A stretch of 64,000 nucleotides of DNA from Alicycliphilus sp. UBA6560 (lineage in GTDB: Bacteria; Pseudomonadota; Gammaproteobacteria; Burkholderiales; Burkholderiaceae_C), in assembly GCA_002434305.1 (NCBI GenBank), contig DJJU01000001.1:97006-161005 (forward strand), read 5' to 3'. The position numbers were made by a program, and so were the translations under genes. A model generated the notes under the pieces. It searched no databases and was not told where the DNA came from. It saw nothing but the letters and a program-made list of their open reading frames with translations. Each line of letters begins with the position of its first letter. The stretch's first letter is position 1. Of this stretch, positions 8,354-17,216 are shown in pieces.

Positions 8354-9028
8354 TCAGCGGATGATGGCGATCTTCTTGTGCAGGCGCTTGACCAGCCACG
8401 ACAGCGCATAGCACAGCACGAAATAGACGACGGCGGCGGCCAGATAGGCCTCGATGGGACGGCCGTAGTTCTTGCCCGCGATCTCGAAGCCCTTGAGCAT
8501 GTCGTAGGCGCCGATGGCGTAGACCAGCGAGGTGTCCTGGAACAGGATGATGGTCTGCGTCAGCAGCACCGGCAGCATGTTGCGGAAGGCCTGCGGCAGC
8601 ACCACCAGCTTCATGTTCTGGCCATAGGTCATGCCCAGGGCCTGGCCGGCGAAGACCTGTCCGCGCGGAATGGACTGGATGCCCGCACGCATGATCTCGC
8701 TGAAGTACGCGGCCTCGAAGGCGACGAAGGTGATGATGGCCGAGACCTCGGCGCCGATGGGCCGGCCGATGATCATGGGTACCAGCAGAAAGAACCACAG
8801 GATCACCATCACCAGCGGGATGGAGCGCATGCCGTTCACGTAGATGGTGGCGGGCAGGTCCAGCCACTTCTTGCCCGAAAGGCGCATCAGGGCCAGCACG
8901 GTGCCCAGGGCCACGCCTCCCAGGGTGGCGATCACCGTCAGCGTCACGCTGAAGTACAAGCCCTTCAGCACGAAGTTGGAAACCAGGTCCCAGGTGAAGA
9001 ACGACCAGTCGATGTTGAGATTCACCAT
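8354..9028 (-). CDS. gltK: Amino-acid ABC importer permease (GltK type)
   Basis: This 224-residue inner-membrane permease has about five hydrophobic segments. The EAA-type loop that contacts the ATPase is visible as GIQSIPRGQVFAGQALGM. The start MVNLNIDWSFFTW is typical of GltK. The ATG at 9028 is chosen because the frame upstream is only a shadow of gltJ. It lies two bases after the gltJ stop, so translation is probably coupled. It forms the heterodimeric channel with GltJ. Confidence 0.95.
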   Translation of the reverse strand: MVNLNIDWSFFTWDLVSNFVLKGLYFSVTLTVIATLGGVALGTVLALMRLSGKKWLDLPATIYVNGMRSIPLVMVILWFFLLVPMIIGRPIGAEVSAIITFVAFEAAYFSEIMRAGIQSIPRGQVFAGQALGMTYGQNMKLVVLPQAFRNMLPVLLTQTIILFQDTSLVYAIGAYDMLKGFEIAGKNYGRPIEAYLAAAVVYFVLCYALSWLVKRLHKKIAIIR

Positions 9029-9030
9029 GC

Positions 9031-9783
9031 TCAGTGCCCTCCCCCGCCGGCGGCGATCAGGCCGGGCACGCGTGAGCGCTTCTCGATGAAGGCCATGATG
9101 CGGTTGATGGCGAAGGCCGAGATGACGTACAGGGCCGTGACGGCCAGGTAGACCTCCACGCCACGCGAGGTCTCTTCCTGCGCCTGCATGGCGAACATGG
9201 TCAGCTCGGCGACCGAGACAGCAAAGGCCACGGACGAGTTCTTGAACACGTTCATGGTCTCGCTGGTCAGCGGCGGGATGATGATGCGAAACGCCATGGG
9301 CAGCAGCACGTAGCGATAGGTCTGGAACGTGGAAAAGCCCATGGCCATGCCGGCGTAGCGCTGGCCGCGCGGCAACGCCTGGATGCCCGAGCGCACCTGC
9401 TCGGCGATGCGCGCCGAGGTGAAGAAGCCCAGGGCGAAGACCACCAGCACGAAGCCTGGCAGCGACTTCATCGCCGGGAAGATCGCGGGCACCACGTGGT
9501 ACCACACGAAGATGTGCACCAGCAGCGGAATGTTGCGGAACAGCTCGACCCAGGCATTGCCCAGGCGCACGACCCAGGGCCGGCCTTCCAGCGTGCGCAA
9601 CGTGCCAACGACCGCGCCCACGACCAGGGCGATGAGCAGCGATAGCAGCGACACGGACACCGTCCAGCCCCAGGCCGACAGCATCCAGTCCAGGTAGGTC
9701 ACGTCGCCGCCTTTGCCGAAGCAGCTCGTACCGACCTCCATGGTGATGGTGTCCTGGCAGAACACCTGCCATTCCCAATTCAT
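9031..9783 (-). CDS. gltJ: Amino-acid ABC importer permease (GltJ type)
   Basis: This 250-residue permease starts MNWEWQVFCQD, as in GltJ proteins, and has several membrane segments and the EAA loop GIQALPRGQRYAGMAMGF. It pairs with GltK. The C-terminus ends in a short Gly-rich tail (AAGGGGH). It sits downstream of gltI, from which it is separated by about 117 bases holding a GC-rich hairpin. That spacing is common where the binding protein must be made in excess. Confidence 0.95.
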   Translation of the reverse strand: MNWEWQVFCQDTITMEVGTSCFGKGGDVTYLDWMLSAWGWTVSVSLLSLLIALVVGAVVGTLRTLEGRPWVVRLGNAWVELFRNIPLLVHIFVWYHVVPAIFPAMKSLPGFVLVVFALGFFTSARIAEQVRSGIQALPRGQRYAGMAMGFSTFQTYRYVLLPMAFRIIIPPLTSETMNVFKNSSVAFAVSVAELTMFAMQAQEETSRGVEVYLAVTALYVISAFAINRIMAFIEKRSRVPGLIAAGGGGH

Positions 9784-9846
9784 AGGAACACCCTTTCAGT
9801 TCTCATTCAATTGCAGTTGCCGGCGCGCGCGGGCCGGCAACGAAAA

Positions 9847-9881
9847 CGCCCCTTCTCCGCCGCACGGGCCGAAAAGGGGCG
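9847..9881. promoter_or_regulatory. Intercistronic hairpin between gltI and gltJ
   Basis: CGCCCCTT (9847-9854) pairs with AAGGGGCG (9874-9881), with further pairing in the loop. There is no long U-tract, so it is more likely a partial terminator or RNA-stabilising stem that lowers permease expression relative to the binding protein. The function is inferred from its position. Confidence 0.5.
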
Positions 9882-9900
9882 GTGCGCCTCAGGTCAGGCC

Positions 9901-10800
9901 TTACTTGATTTCGTAAGACTCCATGGGCTTGTCATTGGGGTTGGCCCAGGCTTCCTTGGTGGCCTCGGACAGCGGCAGGCCAACCTTCACGTTGTTGGGC
10001 GGAATGGGCTGCAGGAACCACTTGTCATACAGCTTGGCCAGCGAGCCGTCGGCAATCTGGCGCTTGATGGAGTCGTCCACGGCCTTCTTGAAGGCCGGGT
10101 CGTCCTTGCGCAGCATGCACGCGATGGGCTCGACGGAGAGCACTTCGCCCACGATCTTGAAGTCCTGCGGGTTCTTGGACTTGGAGATGTTGGCCGCCAG
10201 GATGGAGCCGTCCATGATGAAGGCGTCGGCGCGGCCCGTCTCCAGCATCAGGAAGCTGTCGGCGTGGTCCTTGCCCATGACCTCCTTGAAGTTCAGGCCT
10301 TCGGCGCGCTTGTTCTTGCGCAGCGTCTGCACGGACGTGGTGCCCGTGGTGGTGACGATGGTCTTGCCGTTCAGGTCCTTGATGCCGGTGATGCCCGACT
10401 TGGCATTCACGGCGATGCGCACTTCTTCCACGTAGGTGGTGACGGCGAAGGCCACTTCCTTCTGGCGTGCCAGGTTGTTGGTGGTGGAGCCGCATTCCAG
10501 GTCCACCGTGCCGTTGGACACCAGCGGGATGCGGTTTTGCGAGGTGACGGGCTGGTACTTGACCTCCAGCTTGGCCAGGCCCAGCTGCTTTTGGATGTCA
10601 TCTGCGATGCGCTCGCTCATCTCGGTGTGGAAGCCCACGTATTTGCCGTTGCCCAGCGTGTAGCCCAGGCCGGAGGACTCGCGCACGCCCAGCGTGATGG
10701 CGCCCGAGGACTTGATCTTGGCCAGCGTGTCGCCTGCCTGCGCCAGTGCGCTGCCCGCGGCCAGCAGGGTAATGGCAGCCGCCAACAGTTGTTTTTTCAT
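9901..10800 (-). CDS. gltI: Glutamate/aspartate-type periplasmic binding protein
   Basis: This 299-residue solute-binding protein feeds GltJKL. The ATG at 10800 gives a standard signal peptide (MKKQLLAAAITLLAAGSALA) preceded by GGAGATAACC as ribosome site. The longer frame from 10872 is not used because it precedes this leader. The mature protein carries the family blocks GAITLGVRESSGLGYTLG, LECGSTTNN and GTTSVQTLRKN. About 100 bases upstream lies the end of a second, related binding protein, so gltI may have its own promoter there, although no clear promoter can be read. Confidence 0.95.
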   Translation of the reverse strand: MKKQLLAAAITLLAAGSALAQAGDTLAKIKSSGAITLGVRESSGLGYTLGNGKYVGFHTEMSERIADDIQKQLGLAKLEVKYQPVTSQNRIPLVSNGTVDLECGSTTNNLARQKEVAFAVTTYVEEVRIAVNAKSGITGIKDLNGKTIVTTTGTTSVQTLRKNKRAEGLNFKEVMGKDHADSFLMLETGRADAFIMDGSILAANISKSKNPQDFKIVGEVLSVEPIACMLRKDDPAFKKAVDDSIKRQIADGSLAKLYDKWFLQPIPPNNVKVGLPLSEATKEAWANPNDKPMESYEIK

Positions 10801-10902
10801 GGTTATCTCCTTGTAGGGGTGTGAAACGCGGAAAGCGAAAACCGAGGACGGAAGCGGATGACGCCCCGTCAACGAAGGGCCATATTGTGCGGGCAGCCGA
10901 GC

Positions 10903-11793
10903 TCAGAAGGGGACTTGATCCGTAGGGTATTTCCAGAAGTCCCGCAGCAAATAACTGACCGGCAGATTCAGGGCACGCTGGGTGGGCGCAATGGGCTGCA
11001 GGAACCACTTGTCGTAGATCGGCTGGATCTCGCGGCTCTGAATCAGGCGGCGCATCTCCTCGTCCACCACGGCCTTGAACTCGGCATCGTCCTTGGGCAG
11101 CATGATGGCCAATGGCTCGGTGGTCACGAAGCGGCCCACCACCTTCAACTTGCCCGGCTCGGGGCGGTTGGCCATCAGGCCGAAGAGCAGCACGTCGTCC
11201 ATCACGAAGGCGTCGGCCTGGCCTTTTTCCACCATCACCACCGCCGCCTCATGGTCGGGCGCCTCCAGCATCTGGATGCGCATCAGCCGCTCACGGTTGG
11301 CCTGCTCGGCCGCCTTCAGGGGCGTGGTGCCCTTGGTGGACACCAGCTTCTTGCCCTCCAGGTCCTCGATGCGCGTGACAGAGCTGTTCGCCGGCACCAG
11401 CAGGCGCGCGCCCGTGATGAAGTGCGGGATGGTGAAGGCCACGTCCTTGCGCCGCTCCGCGTTGTTGGTCGTGGAGCCGCATTCCATGTCGGCCTGACCG
11501 CTCTTGATGATCTCGATGCGGTTGGCCGGCGTCACCTGCAGCAGCTTGACGGGCATGTCCTTCACGCCCGTCTTCTTGCGCACCGCCTCGGCGATCCGCA
11601 GGCACAGGTCCAGCGCATAGCCCATGGGCTTGCCCTGGTCCACGTAGGAAAACGGCACCGACGACTCGCGGTGCGCGATGACCAGTGGCGCTCCCGTGCG
11701 CACGCGTGCCAGCACGTCGCCCGCCTGCGCCAGCGGCACGCAGCACAGCAGCGCCAGCGCCGCCAGGGAGTGAAGAGGGGAAGAAAGTGGCAT
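10903..11793 (-). CDS. Second amino-acid ABC substrate-binding protein, gltI paralogue
   Basis: This 296-residue periplasmic protein has a signal peptide (MPLSSPLHSLAALALLCC, ending near PLAQA) and the same blocks as GltI: HRESSVPFSYVD, MECGSTTNNAERRKDVAF and GTTPLKAAEQ. The copies have diverged widely, so this is not a recent duplication. There is no extra permease or ATPase, so it may use GltJKL and broaden its ligand range, or serve a regulatory role with the LysR gene upstream. It lies between lysR and gltI, all on the minus strand. Confidence 0.9.
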   Translation of the reverse strand: MPLSSPLHSLAALALLCCVPLAQAGDVLARVRTGAPLVIAHRESSVPFSYVDQGKPMGYALDLCLRIAEAVRKKTGVKDMPVKLLQVTPANRIEIIKSGQADMECGSTTNNAERRKDVAFTIPHFITGARLLVPANSSVTRIEDLEGKKLVSTKGTTPLKAAEQANRERLMRIQMLEAPDHEAAVVMVEKGQADAFVMDDVLLFGLMANRPEPGKLKVVGRFVTTEPLAIMLPKDDAEFKAVVDEEMRRLIQSREIQPIYDKWFLQPIAPTQRALNLPVSYLLRDFWKYPTDQVPF

Positions 11794-11886
11794 GGACTGC
11801 GCTCTCTCAACGGGTTGATGGAAGAAGCAGGAAAAAGAAAGGCAGAGATGGCGCGTCGGCCGCTCCTCAACAGAGGCACACCCGGG

Positions 11887-12825
11887 TCATGCCGCCGGTT
11901 GCTTCTGGGCAGTGAGATAGCTCCACAGCGCCTGCGCCAGGCTCTTGCTCGGCTCCTTGCGCGAGGGTTTCTCGCGGTAGGCACGCACGTCCATCACCAT
12001 CTGCAGTTCCTGCTGCATGGCGGGCGGCGCGGCGTTGACCAGCTTGCGCGCACGCAGCTCCTTGCGCACCGCGCTGTAGGGTAGAAAGGCCACACCGTGC
12101 CCCTCCAGCGCCATGGCCTTCAGGCCCTCGGCCATGTCGGTCTCGTACACGCGGTCCAGATGAATGGGTATGGCCGCCTGCTTGAGGATCAGCTCCGTCA
12201 CACGTCCCAGATAGGCGCCCGGCGCGTAACCCAGGTAGGGCAGCGGCTCGCCCGCCTGGCCTGGCAGCATGTACAGGGGCTGACCGTCGGCGCCGGCCTT
12301 GGCATAGGGGGCCAGCGGCTCCTGGCCCAGCGTCACCATCTCGTAGCGCTCGGAATCGAGCTGGAAAGGCTGCGACGGATGGTGGTAGGCGATCAGCACA
12401 TCGCAGCCGCCCTCCACCAGCCGCATCACCGCGTCGTGCACGTTCAGCGCGATCAGGCGGCTCTTGAGCGGGCCGAAGTTCTCGCGCAGGCTGGACACCC
12501 AGGCCGGAAAGAAGGTGAAGGCCAGCGTGTGCGGCACGGCGAACTCGATCATGTCGCTGCTGGTGCTGGAGTGCGCGCGCATCACCGCGCGGGTGTTTTG
12601 CAGCGCCTGCAGCACCTCCAGCGCCTGGTCGTACAGGGTGAGGCCCGCGGGCGTGAGGCTGGTGGGGTAGGAGCTGCGGTCCACCAGATCGGTGCCGGCC
12701 CAGGCCTCCAGGGCCTGGATGCGGCGCGAAAACGCCGGCTGCGTCACGTGCCGCAGCTGCGCCGAGCGGCTGAAGCTGCGCGTCTCGGCCAGACTGACGA
12801 AGTCTTCGAGCCATTTGGTTTCCAT
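11887..12825 (-). CDS. LysR-family transcriptional regulator
   Basis: This 312-residue regulator has an N-terminal winged helix-turn-helix (METKWLEDFVSLAETRSFSRSAQLRHVTQPAFSRRIQALE is the normal LysR start, quoted in parts: METKWLEDF, SRSAQ, QPAFSRRI) and a periplasmic-binding-protein-like effector domain. An ATG three codons upstream (12834) is also possible. It faces the TRAP/E1 operon across about 216 bases and also leads the binding-protein genes on its own strand. It could therefore control either neighbour. The effector is unknown. Confidence 0.93.
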   Translation of the reverse strand: METKWLEDFVSLAETRSFSRSAQLRHVTQPAFSRRIQALEAWAGTDLVDRSSYPTSLTPAGLTLYDQALEVLQALQNTRAVMRAHSSTSSDMIEFAVPHTLAFTFFPAWVSSLRENFGPLKSRLIALNVHDAVMRLVEGGCDVLIAYHHPSQPFQLDSERYEMVTLGQEPLAPYAKAGADGQPLYMLPGQAGEPLPYLGYAPGAYLGRVTELILKQAAIPIHLDRVYETDMAEGLKAMALEGHGVAFLPYSAVRKELRARKLVNAAPPAMQQELQMVMDVRAYREKPSRKEPSKSLAQALWSYLTAQKQPAA

Positions 12826-13041
12826 GGCGCGCATTATCGGGCCGCCGCCCGCGTGCCCTTGCCCGCCCGTGCTGTCCGTTGGGGAACACCCTGCGCCAAG
12901 CCCTGCTGCATTTGATTGCAAAATAGGCCGAGCGCACCTATCAGCCGTGCGCACCGTCCAGGGCCCGCGGCACACGACGCCGGCGGGCTTGCCCAGCGAC
13001 GCACCCAGCCCGTATGTCCGACTTCCCGCTCTTGCGCCTCC
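12826..13041. promoter_or_regulatory. Divergent control region between lysR and the TRAP operon
   Basis: This gap separates the lysR start from the dctQ start. A dyad TGCA-TTTGAT-TGCA lies near 12908-12921, next to an AAAATAG stretch. LysR regulators usually bind loose dyads between divergent genes, so it is a plausible operator. No convincing -35/-10 pair was identified. Confidence 0.35.
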
Positions 13042-13644
13042 ATGTCTTCCCAACCCACACCCGGGCCGTCCCGCAGCGGCGCCGACGGCGCAGCCGCGCC
13101 TGCGGCCGCCACCCCTGACACCGCCCTCTCCTCCTCGCTGCGCCTGGAAGACTGGCTGACCGTCACCGCCATGGCGCTGCTGGCGCTGATCACCTTCACC
13201 AACGTGATCGTGCGCTACTTCACCGATTCCTCCTTCGCCTGGACGGAGGAGTTCTCCGTCTTCCTAATGATCATGCTGGCCCTGGTGGGCGGCTCCTCGG
13301 CCGTGGCGCGCGATCAGCACATCCGCATCGAATTCTTCTGCAGCGCCGGCACCGCCGCGCGGCGCCGGCGCCTGGCGCAGCTGGGCGCGCTGCTGGTGGC
13401 CCTGCTGTTCGCGCTGATCGCGCTCTTAAGCGTGCGCGTGGTGTGGGATGACTACCGCTTCGAGGAAACGTCGCCCGGCATCGGCGTGCCGCAGTGGTGG
13501 TACTCCATCTGGCTGCCCATCCTGTCGGCGCTGATCGCCGTGCGCGCCGTGGGCCTGCTCAGGCGCCGCACACGCCAGAGCGACGCACAGTACCTGGCCG
13601 GCGACGAGCCGCCCGCACCAGCCGCGAAGGAGCAGCAAGCATGA
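13042..13644 (+). CDS. dctQ: TRAP transporter small permease (DctQ type)
   Basis: This 200-residue inner-membrane protein has four hydrophobic segments after an Ala/Pro-rich cytoplasmic leader. It carries the DctQ blocks NVIVRYFTDSSFAWTEEFSVFLMIML and DQHIRIEFF (given here in fragments of the family pattern). It forms the small subunit of a secondary C4-dicarboxylate or other organic-acid TRAP transporter. The ATG at 13042 is preferred over the open frame extending further 5', which has no family resemblance. The stop overlaps the ATG of dctM (ATGA), so translation is coupled. Confidence 0.9.
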   Translation: MSSQPTPGPSRSGADGAAAPAAATPDTALSSSLRLEDWLTVTAMALLALITFTNVIVRYFTDSSFAWTEEFSVFLMIMLALVGGSSAVARDQHIRIEFFCSAGTAARRRRLAQLGALLVALLFALIALLSVRVVWDDYRFEETSPGIGVPQWWYSIWLPILSALIAVRAVGLLRRRTRQSDAQYLAGDEPPAPAAKEQQA

Positions 13645-14939
13645 TCGCCACGCTGCTCTTCGTCGCCTTCCTCTCGTTGATGTTCCTGGGCGTGCCCATC
13701 GGCGCGGCGCTGGGCCTGGCGGGCGCCGCGGCCATCGCCCTGGCGAACGCCGAGACGCAGTGGTTCGGCCTGCTGGCCGTGCCGCAGAACTTCTATGCCG
13801 GCCTGGGCAAGTACCCGCTGCTGGCCATTCCCATGTTCGTGCTGGTGGGCTCCATCTTCGACCGCTCGGGCGTGGCGCTGCGGCTGGTGAACTTCGCCGT
13901 ATCCATCGTCGGTCGCGGACCCGGCATGCTGCCGCTGGTGGCCATTGCCGTGGCCATGTTCATGGGCGGCATCTCCGGCTCGGGGCCGGCCACAGCCGCC
14001 GCCGTGGGCGGGGTGATGATCGCCGCCATGGCACGCGCTGGCTACCCGGCCGGCTACAGCGCCAGCGTGGTGGCCAGTGCCGCGGCCACCGACATCCTGA
14101 TCCCGCCCTCGGTGGCCTTCATCGTCTATTCGGTGCTGGTGCCGGGCGCATCGGTGCCGGCGCTGTTTGCCGCCGGCATGTTCCCCGGCATGCTGGCCGG
14201 CCTGGCGCTGATCATCCCGGCGGTGTGGATGGCGCGGCGCCACGGCATGGGCAAGCTCGAAGCCGGCCTGCCGCGCCCACCGTTCTGGCGCAGCCTGCGT
14301 GAGGCCTCCTGGGGCCTGGCAGCGCCGGTGGTCATCCTGGGCGGCATGCGCATGGGCTGGTTCACCCCGACCGAGGCGGCCGTGGTAGCGGTTTTCTACG
14401 GCCTGTTCGTGGGCATGGTGGTGCACCGCACCATCGGCGTGCGCGACCTGTTTCCCATCCTGCGCGAAGCCGGCGAGCTGTCGGCCGTGATCCTGGTGGT
14501 GGTCTCGCTGGCCGGCATCTTCGCGTTCTCGCTGTCCACGCTGGGCGTGATCGACCCGATCACCCGCGCCATCGTCAGCTCCGGCCTGAGCGAGAGCGGT
14601 GTGCTGGCGCTGATCATCGTGCTGCTCTTGATCATGGGCATGTTCCTGGACGGCATCTCCATCATGCTGATCTTCGTGCCGCTGATGGCGCCCATCATGC
14701 TGCACTACCAGTGGGACGTGGTCTGGTTCGGCGTGGTGCTGGTGCTGACCATCGCCGTCGGCCAGTTCACGCCGCCCATGGCCGTGAACCTGATGGTGTC
14801 CGCAAAGATCGCCCAGGTGCGCATGGAGTCCACCACGCGCTGGGTGCTGTGGCTGGTGCTGGCCATGACGCTGGCCATGATCACCGTGGTGGTGTGGCCG
14901 CAGATCGCGCTGTGGCTGCCGGCGCGGCTGGGCTACTGA
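13641..14939 (+). CDS. dctM: TRAP transporter large permease (DctM type)
   Basis: This 432-residue protein has about 12 membrane segments of the TRAP large-subunit family. It starts MIATLLFVAFLSLMFLGVPI, and has the substrate-path motifs GGISGSGPATAAAVG and ATDILIPPS and a C-terminal region containing TPPMAVNLMV. It uses a sodium gradient to move the organic anion delivered by DctP. It overlaps dctQ by four bases, and 60 bases separate it from dctP. Length and motifs are complete. Confidence 0.95.
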   Translation: MIATLLFVAFLSLMFLGVPIGAALGLAGAAAIALANAETQWFGLLAVPQNFYAGLGKYPLLAIPMFVLVGSIFDRSGVALRLVNFAVSIVGRGPGMLPLVAIAVAMFMGGISGSGPATAAAVGGVMIAAMARAGYPAGYSASVVASAAATDILIPPSVAFIVYSVLVPGASVPALFAAGMFPGMLAGLALIIPAVWMARRHGMGKLEAGLPRPPFWRSLREASWGLAAPVVILGGMRMGWFTPTEAAVVAVFYGLFVGMVVHRTIGVRDLFPILREAGELSAVILVVVSLAGIFAFSLSTLGVIDPITRAIVSSGLSESGVLALIIVLLLIMGMFLDGISIMLIFVPLMAPIMLHYQWDVVWFGVVLVLTIAVGQFTPPMAVNLMVSAKIAQVRMESTTRWVLWLVLAMTLAMITVVVWPQIALWLPARLGY

Positions 14940-14999
14940 TCGAACGAACGCCGATCTTTTTGTTTTTTCCACTGACCTTCCAATAAAGGAGACCAACCC

Positions 15000-16034
15000 A
15001 TGAAACTGCGCACCTTCCTCACCGCCACCGCCGCCGCCAGCGCCCTGCTGACCCTGGGCCTGCCCGCCGCGCACGCGCAAAACTACAAGAGCGAGTACCG
15101 CATGTCGCTGGTGGTGGGCACGGCCTTCCCCTGGGGCAAGGGCGGCGAGATCTGGGCCAACAAGGTCAAGGAAAAGACCAACGGCCGCATCAACATCAAG
15201 CTGTATCCCGGCGTGTCGCTGATCCAGGGCGACCAGACGCGCGAGTTCTCCGCCCTGCGCCAGGGCGTGATCGACATGGCCGTCGGCTCGACGATCAACT
15301 GGTCGCCCCAGGTCAAGCAGCTCAACCTGTTCTCGCTGCCCTTCCTGATGCCCGACTACGCGGCCGTCGACGCCCTGACCCAGGGCGAGGTGGGCAAAGA
15401 GATCTTCAAGACGCTGGAAAAGGCCGGCGTCGTGCCCCTGGCCTGGGGCGAGAACGGCTACCGCGAGCTCACCAACTCCAAGCACGCCGTGAAGACCCCC
15501 GCCGACATGAAGGGCCTGAAGATCCGCGTCGTCGGCTCGCCGCTGTTCGTGGACACCTTCACCGCCCTGGGCGCCAACCCCACGCAGATGAGCTGGGCCG
15601 ACGCGCAGCCGGCCTTTGCCAGCGGCGCCGTGGACGGGCAGGAAAACCCCATGAGCATCTTCACCGCCGCCAAGCTGCAAAACGTGGGCCAGAAGTACCT
15701 GACCATGTGGGGCTACGTGGCCGACCCGCTGGTCTTCGTGGTCAACAAGGACGTGTGGAATTCCTGGACGCCCGAGGACCGCGAGCACGTGCGCCAGGCC
15801 GCCATCGAGGCCGGCAAGGAAGAGATCGCCATCGCCCGCAAGGGCATGATCGAGCCCGGCCAGCCGCTGCTCAAAGACATCGAAGGCATGGGCGTCACCG
15901 TCACCCGCCTGTCGCCGGCCGAGCGCGACGCCTTCGTGCAGGCCACGCGCGCCGTCTACAACAAGTGGAAGCCCACCATCGGCACGCCGCTGGTGGACAT
16001 GGCGGAAAAAGCGATCGCCAGCCGCAAGCAATAA
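15000..16034 (+). CDS. dctP: TRAP transporter periplasmic receptor (DctP type)
   Basis: This 344-residue DctP-family receptor has a signal peptide (MKLRTFLTATAAASALLT to AAHA). The conserved Arg-containing block GLKIRVVGSPLF positions the substrate carboxylate, and the VDGQENPMSIF block is typical of the family. An AAAGGAG ribosome site lies just upstream of the ATG at 15000. Sequence style is of the lactate/pyruvate/2-oxo-acid or sugar-acid receptors, but the ligand cannot be fixed. The E1 genes immediately downstream suggest that the imported compound could feed a 2-oxo-acid or acetoin-type dehydrogenase. Confidence 0.93.
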   Translation: MKLRTFLTATAAASALLTLGLPAAHAQNYKSEYRMSLVVGTAFPWGKGGEIWANKVKEKTNGRINIKLYPGVSLIQGDQTREFSALRQGVIDMAVGSTINWSPQVKQLNLFSLPFLMPDYAAVDALTQGEVGKEIFKTLEKAGVVPLAWGENGYRELTNSKHAVKTPADMKGLKIRVVGSPLFVDTFTALGANPTQMSWADAQPAFASGAVDGQENPMSIFTAAKLQNVGQKYLTMWGYVADPLVFVVNKDVWNSWTPEDREHVRQAAIEAGKEEIAIARKGMIEPGQPLLKDIEGMGVTVTRLSPAERDAFVQATRAVYNKWKPTIGTPLVDMAEKAIASRKQ

Positions 16035-16081
16035 GCCGGGCCGTCCCGGGGCCGGCGGCGGCCGCCGCCACCGGCCATGTG

Positions 16082-16137
16082 GCTATCAAATTTGATAGCT
16101 GCCAGCGCTTGCCCAGCAAGCGTTTGCGCCTGATTTT
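16082..16137. repeat. Dispersed repeat copy C with perfect 18-bp palindrome
   Basis: GCTATCAAATTTGATAGC (16082-16099) is a perfect palindrome. It is followed by CGCTTGC-CCA-GCAAGCG (16106-16122) and a T-rich tail. This is the fullest left end of the dispersed family. A GC-rich stem near 16050-16075 precedes it. Both lie between dctP and the E1 alpha gene and may lower read-through. Confidence 0.7.
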
Positions 16138-16205
16138 GCTTGAAAACCTGCCAGCTCTCCCGCCAGCCTGCACCCGTGCCGGCCTGGCGGGATGACACTG
16201 TTCCG

Positions 16206-17216
16206 ATGTCCATGAACGAACTGCTTGATCTCTACCGCACCATGGTGCGCATCCGCGCCTTCGAGGATGCGGCCGAGGCGGCCAGCCAGGGCGGCGTGTC
16301 CTGGGGCGGCGCGGCCACCGACGGCGTGGAGGTGCGCGTCAAGGGCCCGCTGCACCTGTCCACCGGCCAGGAGGGCGTGGCCGCCGGCGTCTGCCGCCAC
16401 CTGCACGCGCGCGACCTGCTGACCTCCACCCATCGCGGCCACGGCCACACCCTGGCCAAGGGCGCCGACCCCACCAAGATGATGTGCGAGCTGTTCGGCC
16501 GCGCCAGCGGCTACAACGGCGGCAAGGGCGGCTCCATGCACATCGCTGACTTTTCCGTCGGCATGCTGGGCGCCAACGGCGTGGTCACCGCCGGCCTGCC
16601 GATTGCCGTGGGCGCCGCCCACGCGCTGAAGATCCGCGGCGAGGACGCCATCGCCGTCAGCTTCTTCGGCGACGGCGCCATCAACCGCGGCCCCTTCCTG
16701 GAGGCGCTGAACTGGGCGCAGATCTATGGTCTGCCGGTGCTCTTCGTGTGCGAGGACAACCGCATCTCGGCCACCACGCAGTCCGCGCCCATGACCGCCG
16801 GCGAGCAGGCGGCCAGCGCCCGCGCGCAGGCCCTGGGCATCCCGGCCGTGCAGGTGGACGGCAATGACGTGCAGGCCGTGAGCGAAGCCGCCCGCACCCT
16901 GGTCGGCGCCATCCGCGCCGGCGGCGGGCCGCGCCTGCTGCACGCGCAGACCTACCGCCTCAAGGGCCACGTCTCCGTGGACCCGGCCAAGTACCGCGAC
17001 CCGGCCGAGCTGGCCCGGGCGCTCGAAAACGACCCCATCGACCGCGCCCGCGCGCGCCTGCAGGCCCAGGGCCTGGGCACACAGGCCGCGCAGATCGAGG
17101 CCGAGGCGCGCGAGGAAATCGCCGCCGCCGTAGCCACGGCCGCCGCCGCCCCGCTGCCGCCCGCCGAGGCGGCCTACGGCGACGTTGTCAGCATTGGAGA
17201 AGGCGCATGGACATGA
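16206..17216 (+). CDS. acoA: Thiamine-diphosphate dehydrogenase E1 alpha subunit (acetoin/2-oxo acid type)
   Basis: This 336-residue alpha subunit of a heterotetrameric E1 carries the thiamine diphosphate motif, which opens GDGAINRG and closes with CEDN about 26 residues later. The phosphorylation-loop-like region HRGHGHTLAKGAD and the GKGGSMHIADF block are typical of acetoin dehydrogenase and PdhA-type alpha chains. The ATG at 16206 (MSMNELLDLYRTM) fits the family start. It overlaps the beta gene by 10 bases. No E2 or E3 gene lies nearby, so the complex would have to borrow those subunits. The acetoin name is the nearest family label, not proof of substrate. Confidence 0.85.
   Translation: MSMNELLDLYRTMVRIRAFEDAAEAASQGGVSWGGAATDGVEVRVKGPLHLSTGQEGVAAGVCRHLHARDLLTSTHRGHGHTLAKGADPTKMMCELFGRASGYNGGKGGSMHIADFSVGMLGANGVVTAGLPIAVGAAHALKIRGEDAIAVSFFGDGAINRGPFLEALNWAQIYGLPVLFVCEDNRISATTQSAPMTAGEQAASARAQALGIPAVQVDGNDVQAVSEAARTLVGAIRAGGGPRLLHAQTYRLKGHVSVDPAKYRDPAELARALENDPIDRARARLQAQGLGTQAAQIEAEAREEIAAAVATAAAAPLPPAEAAYGDVVSIGEGAWT

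Noticed and set aside
13452..16031. 859-residue open frame antisense to the TRAP genes
   Set aside because: It is His/Gln/Gly/Arg-rich with no domain pattern, and lies opposite dctQ, dctM and dctP. Long antisense frames are expected in GC-rich coding DNA.
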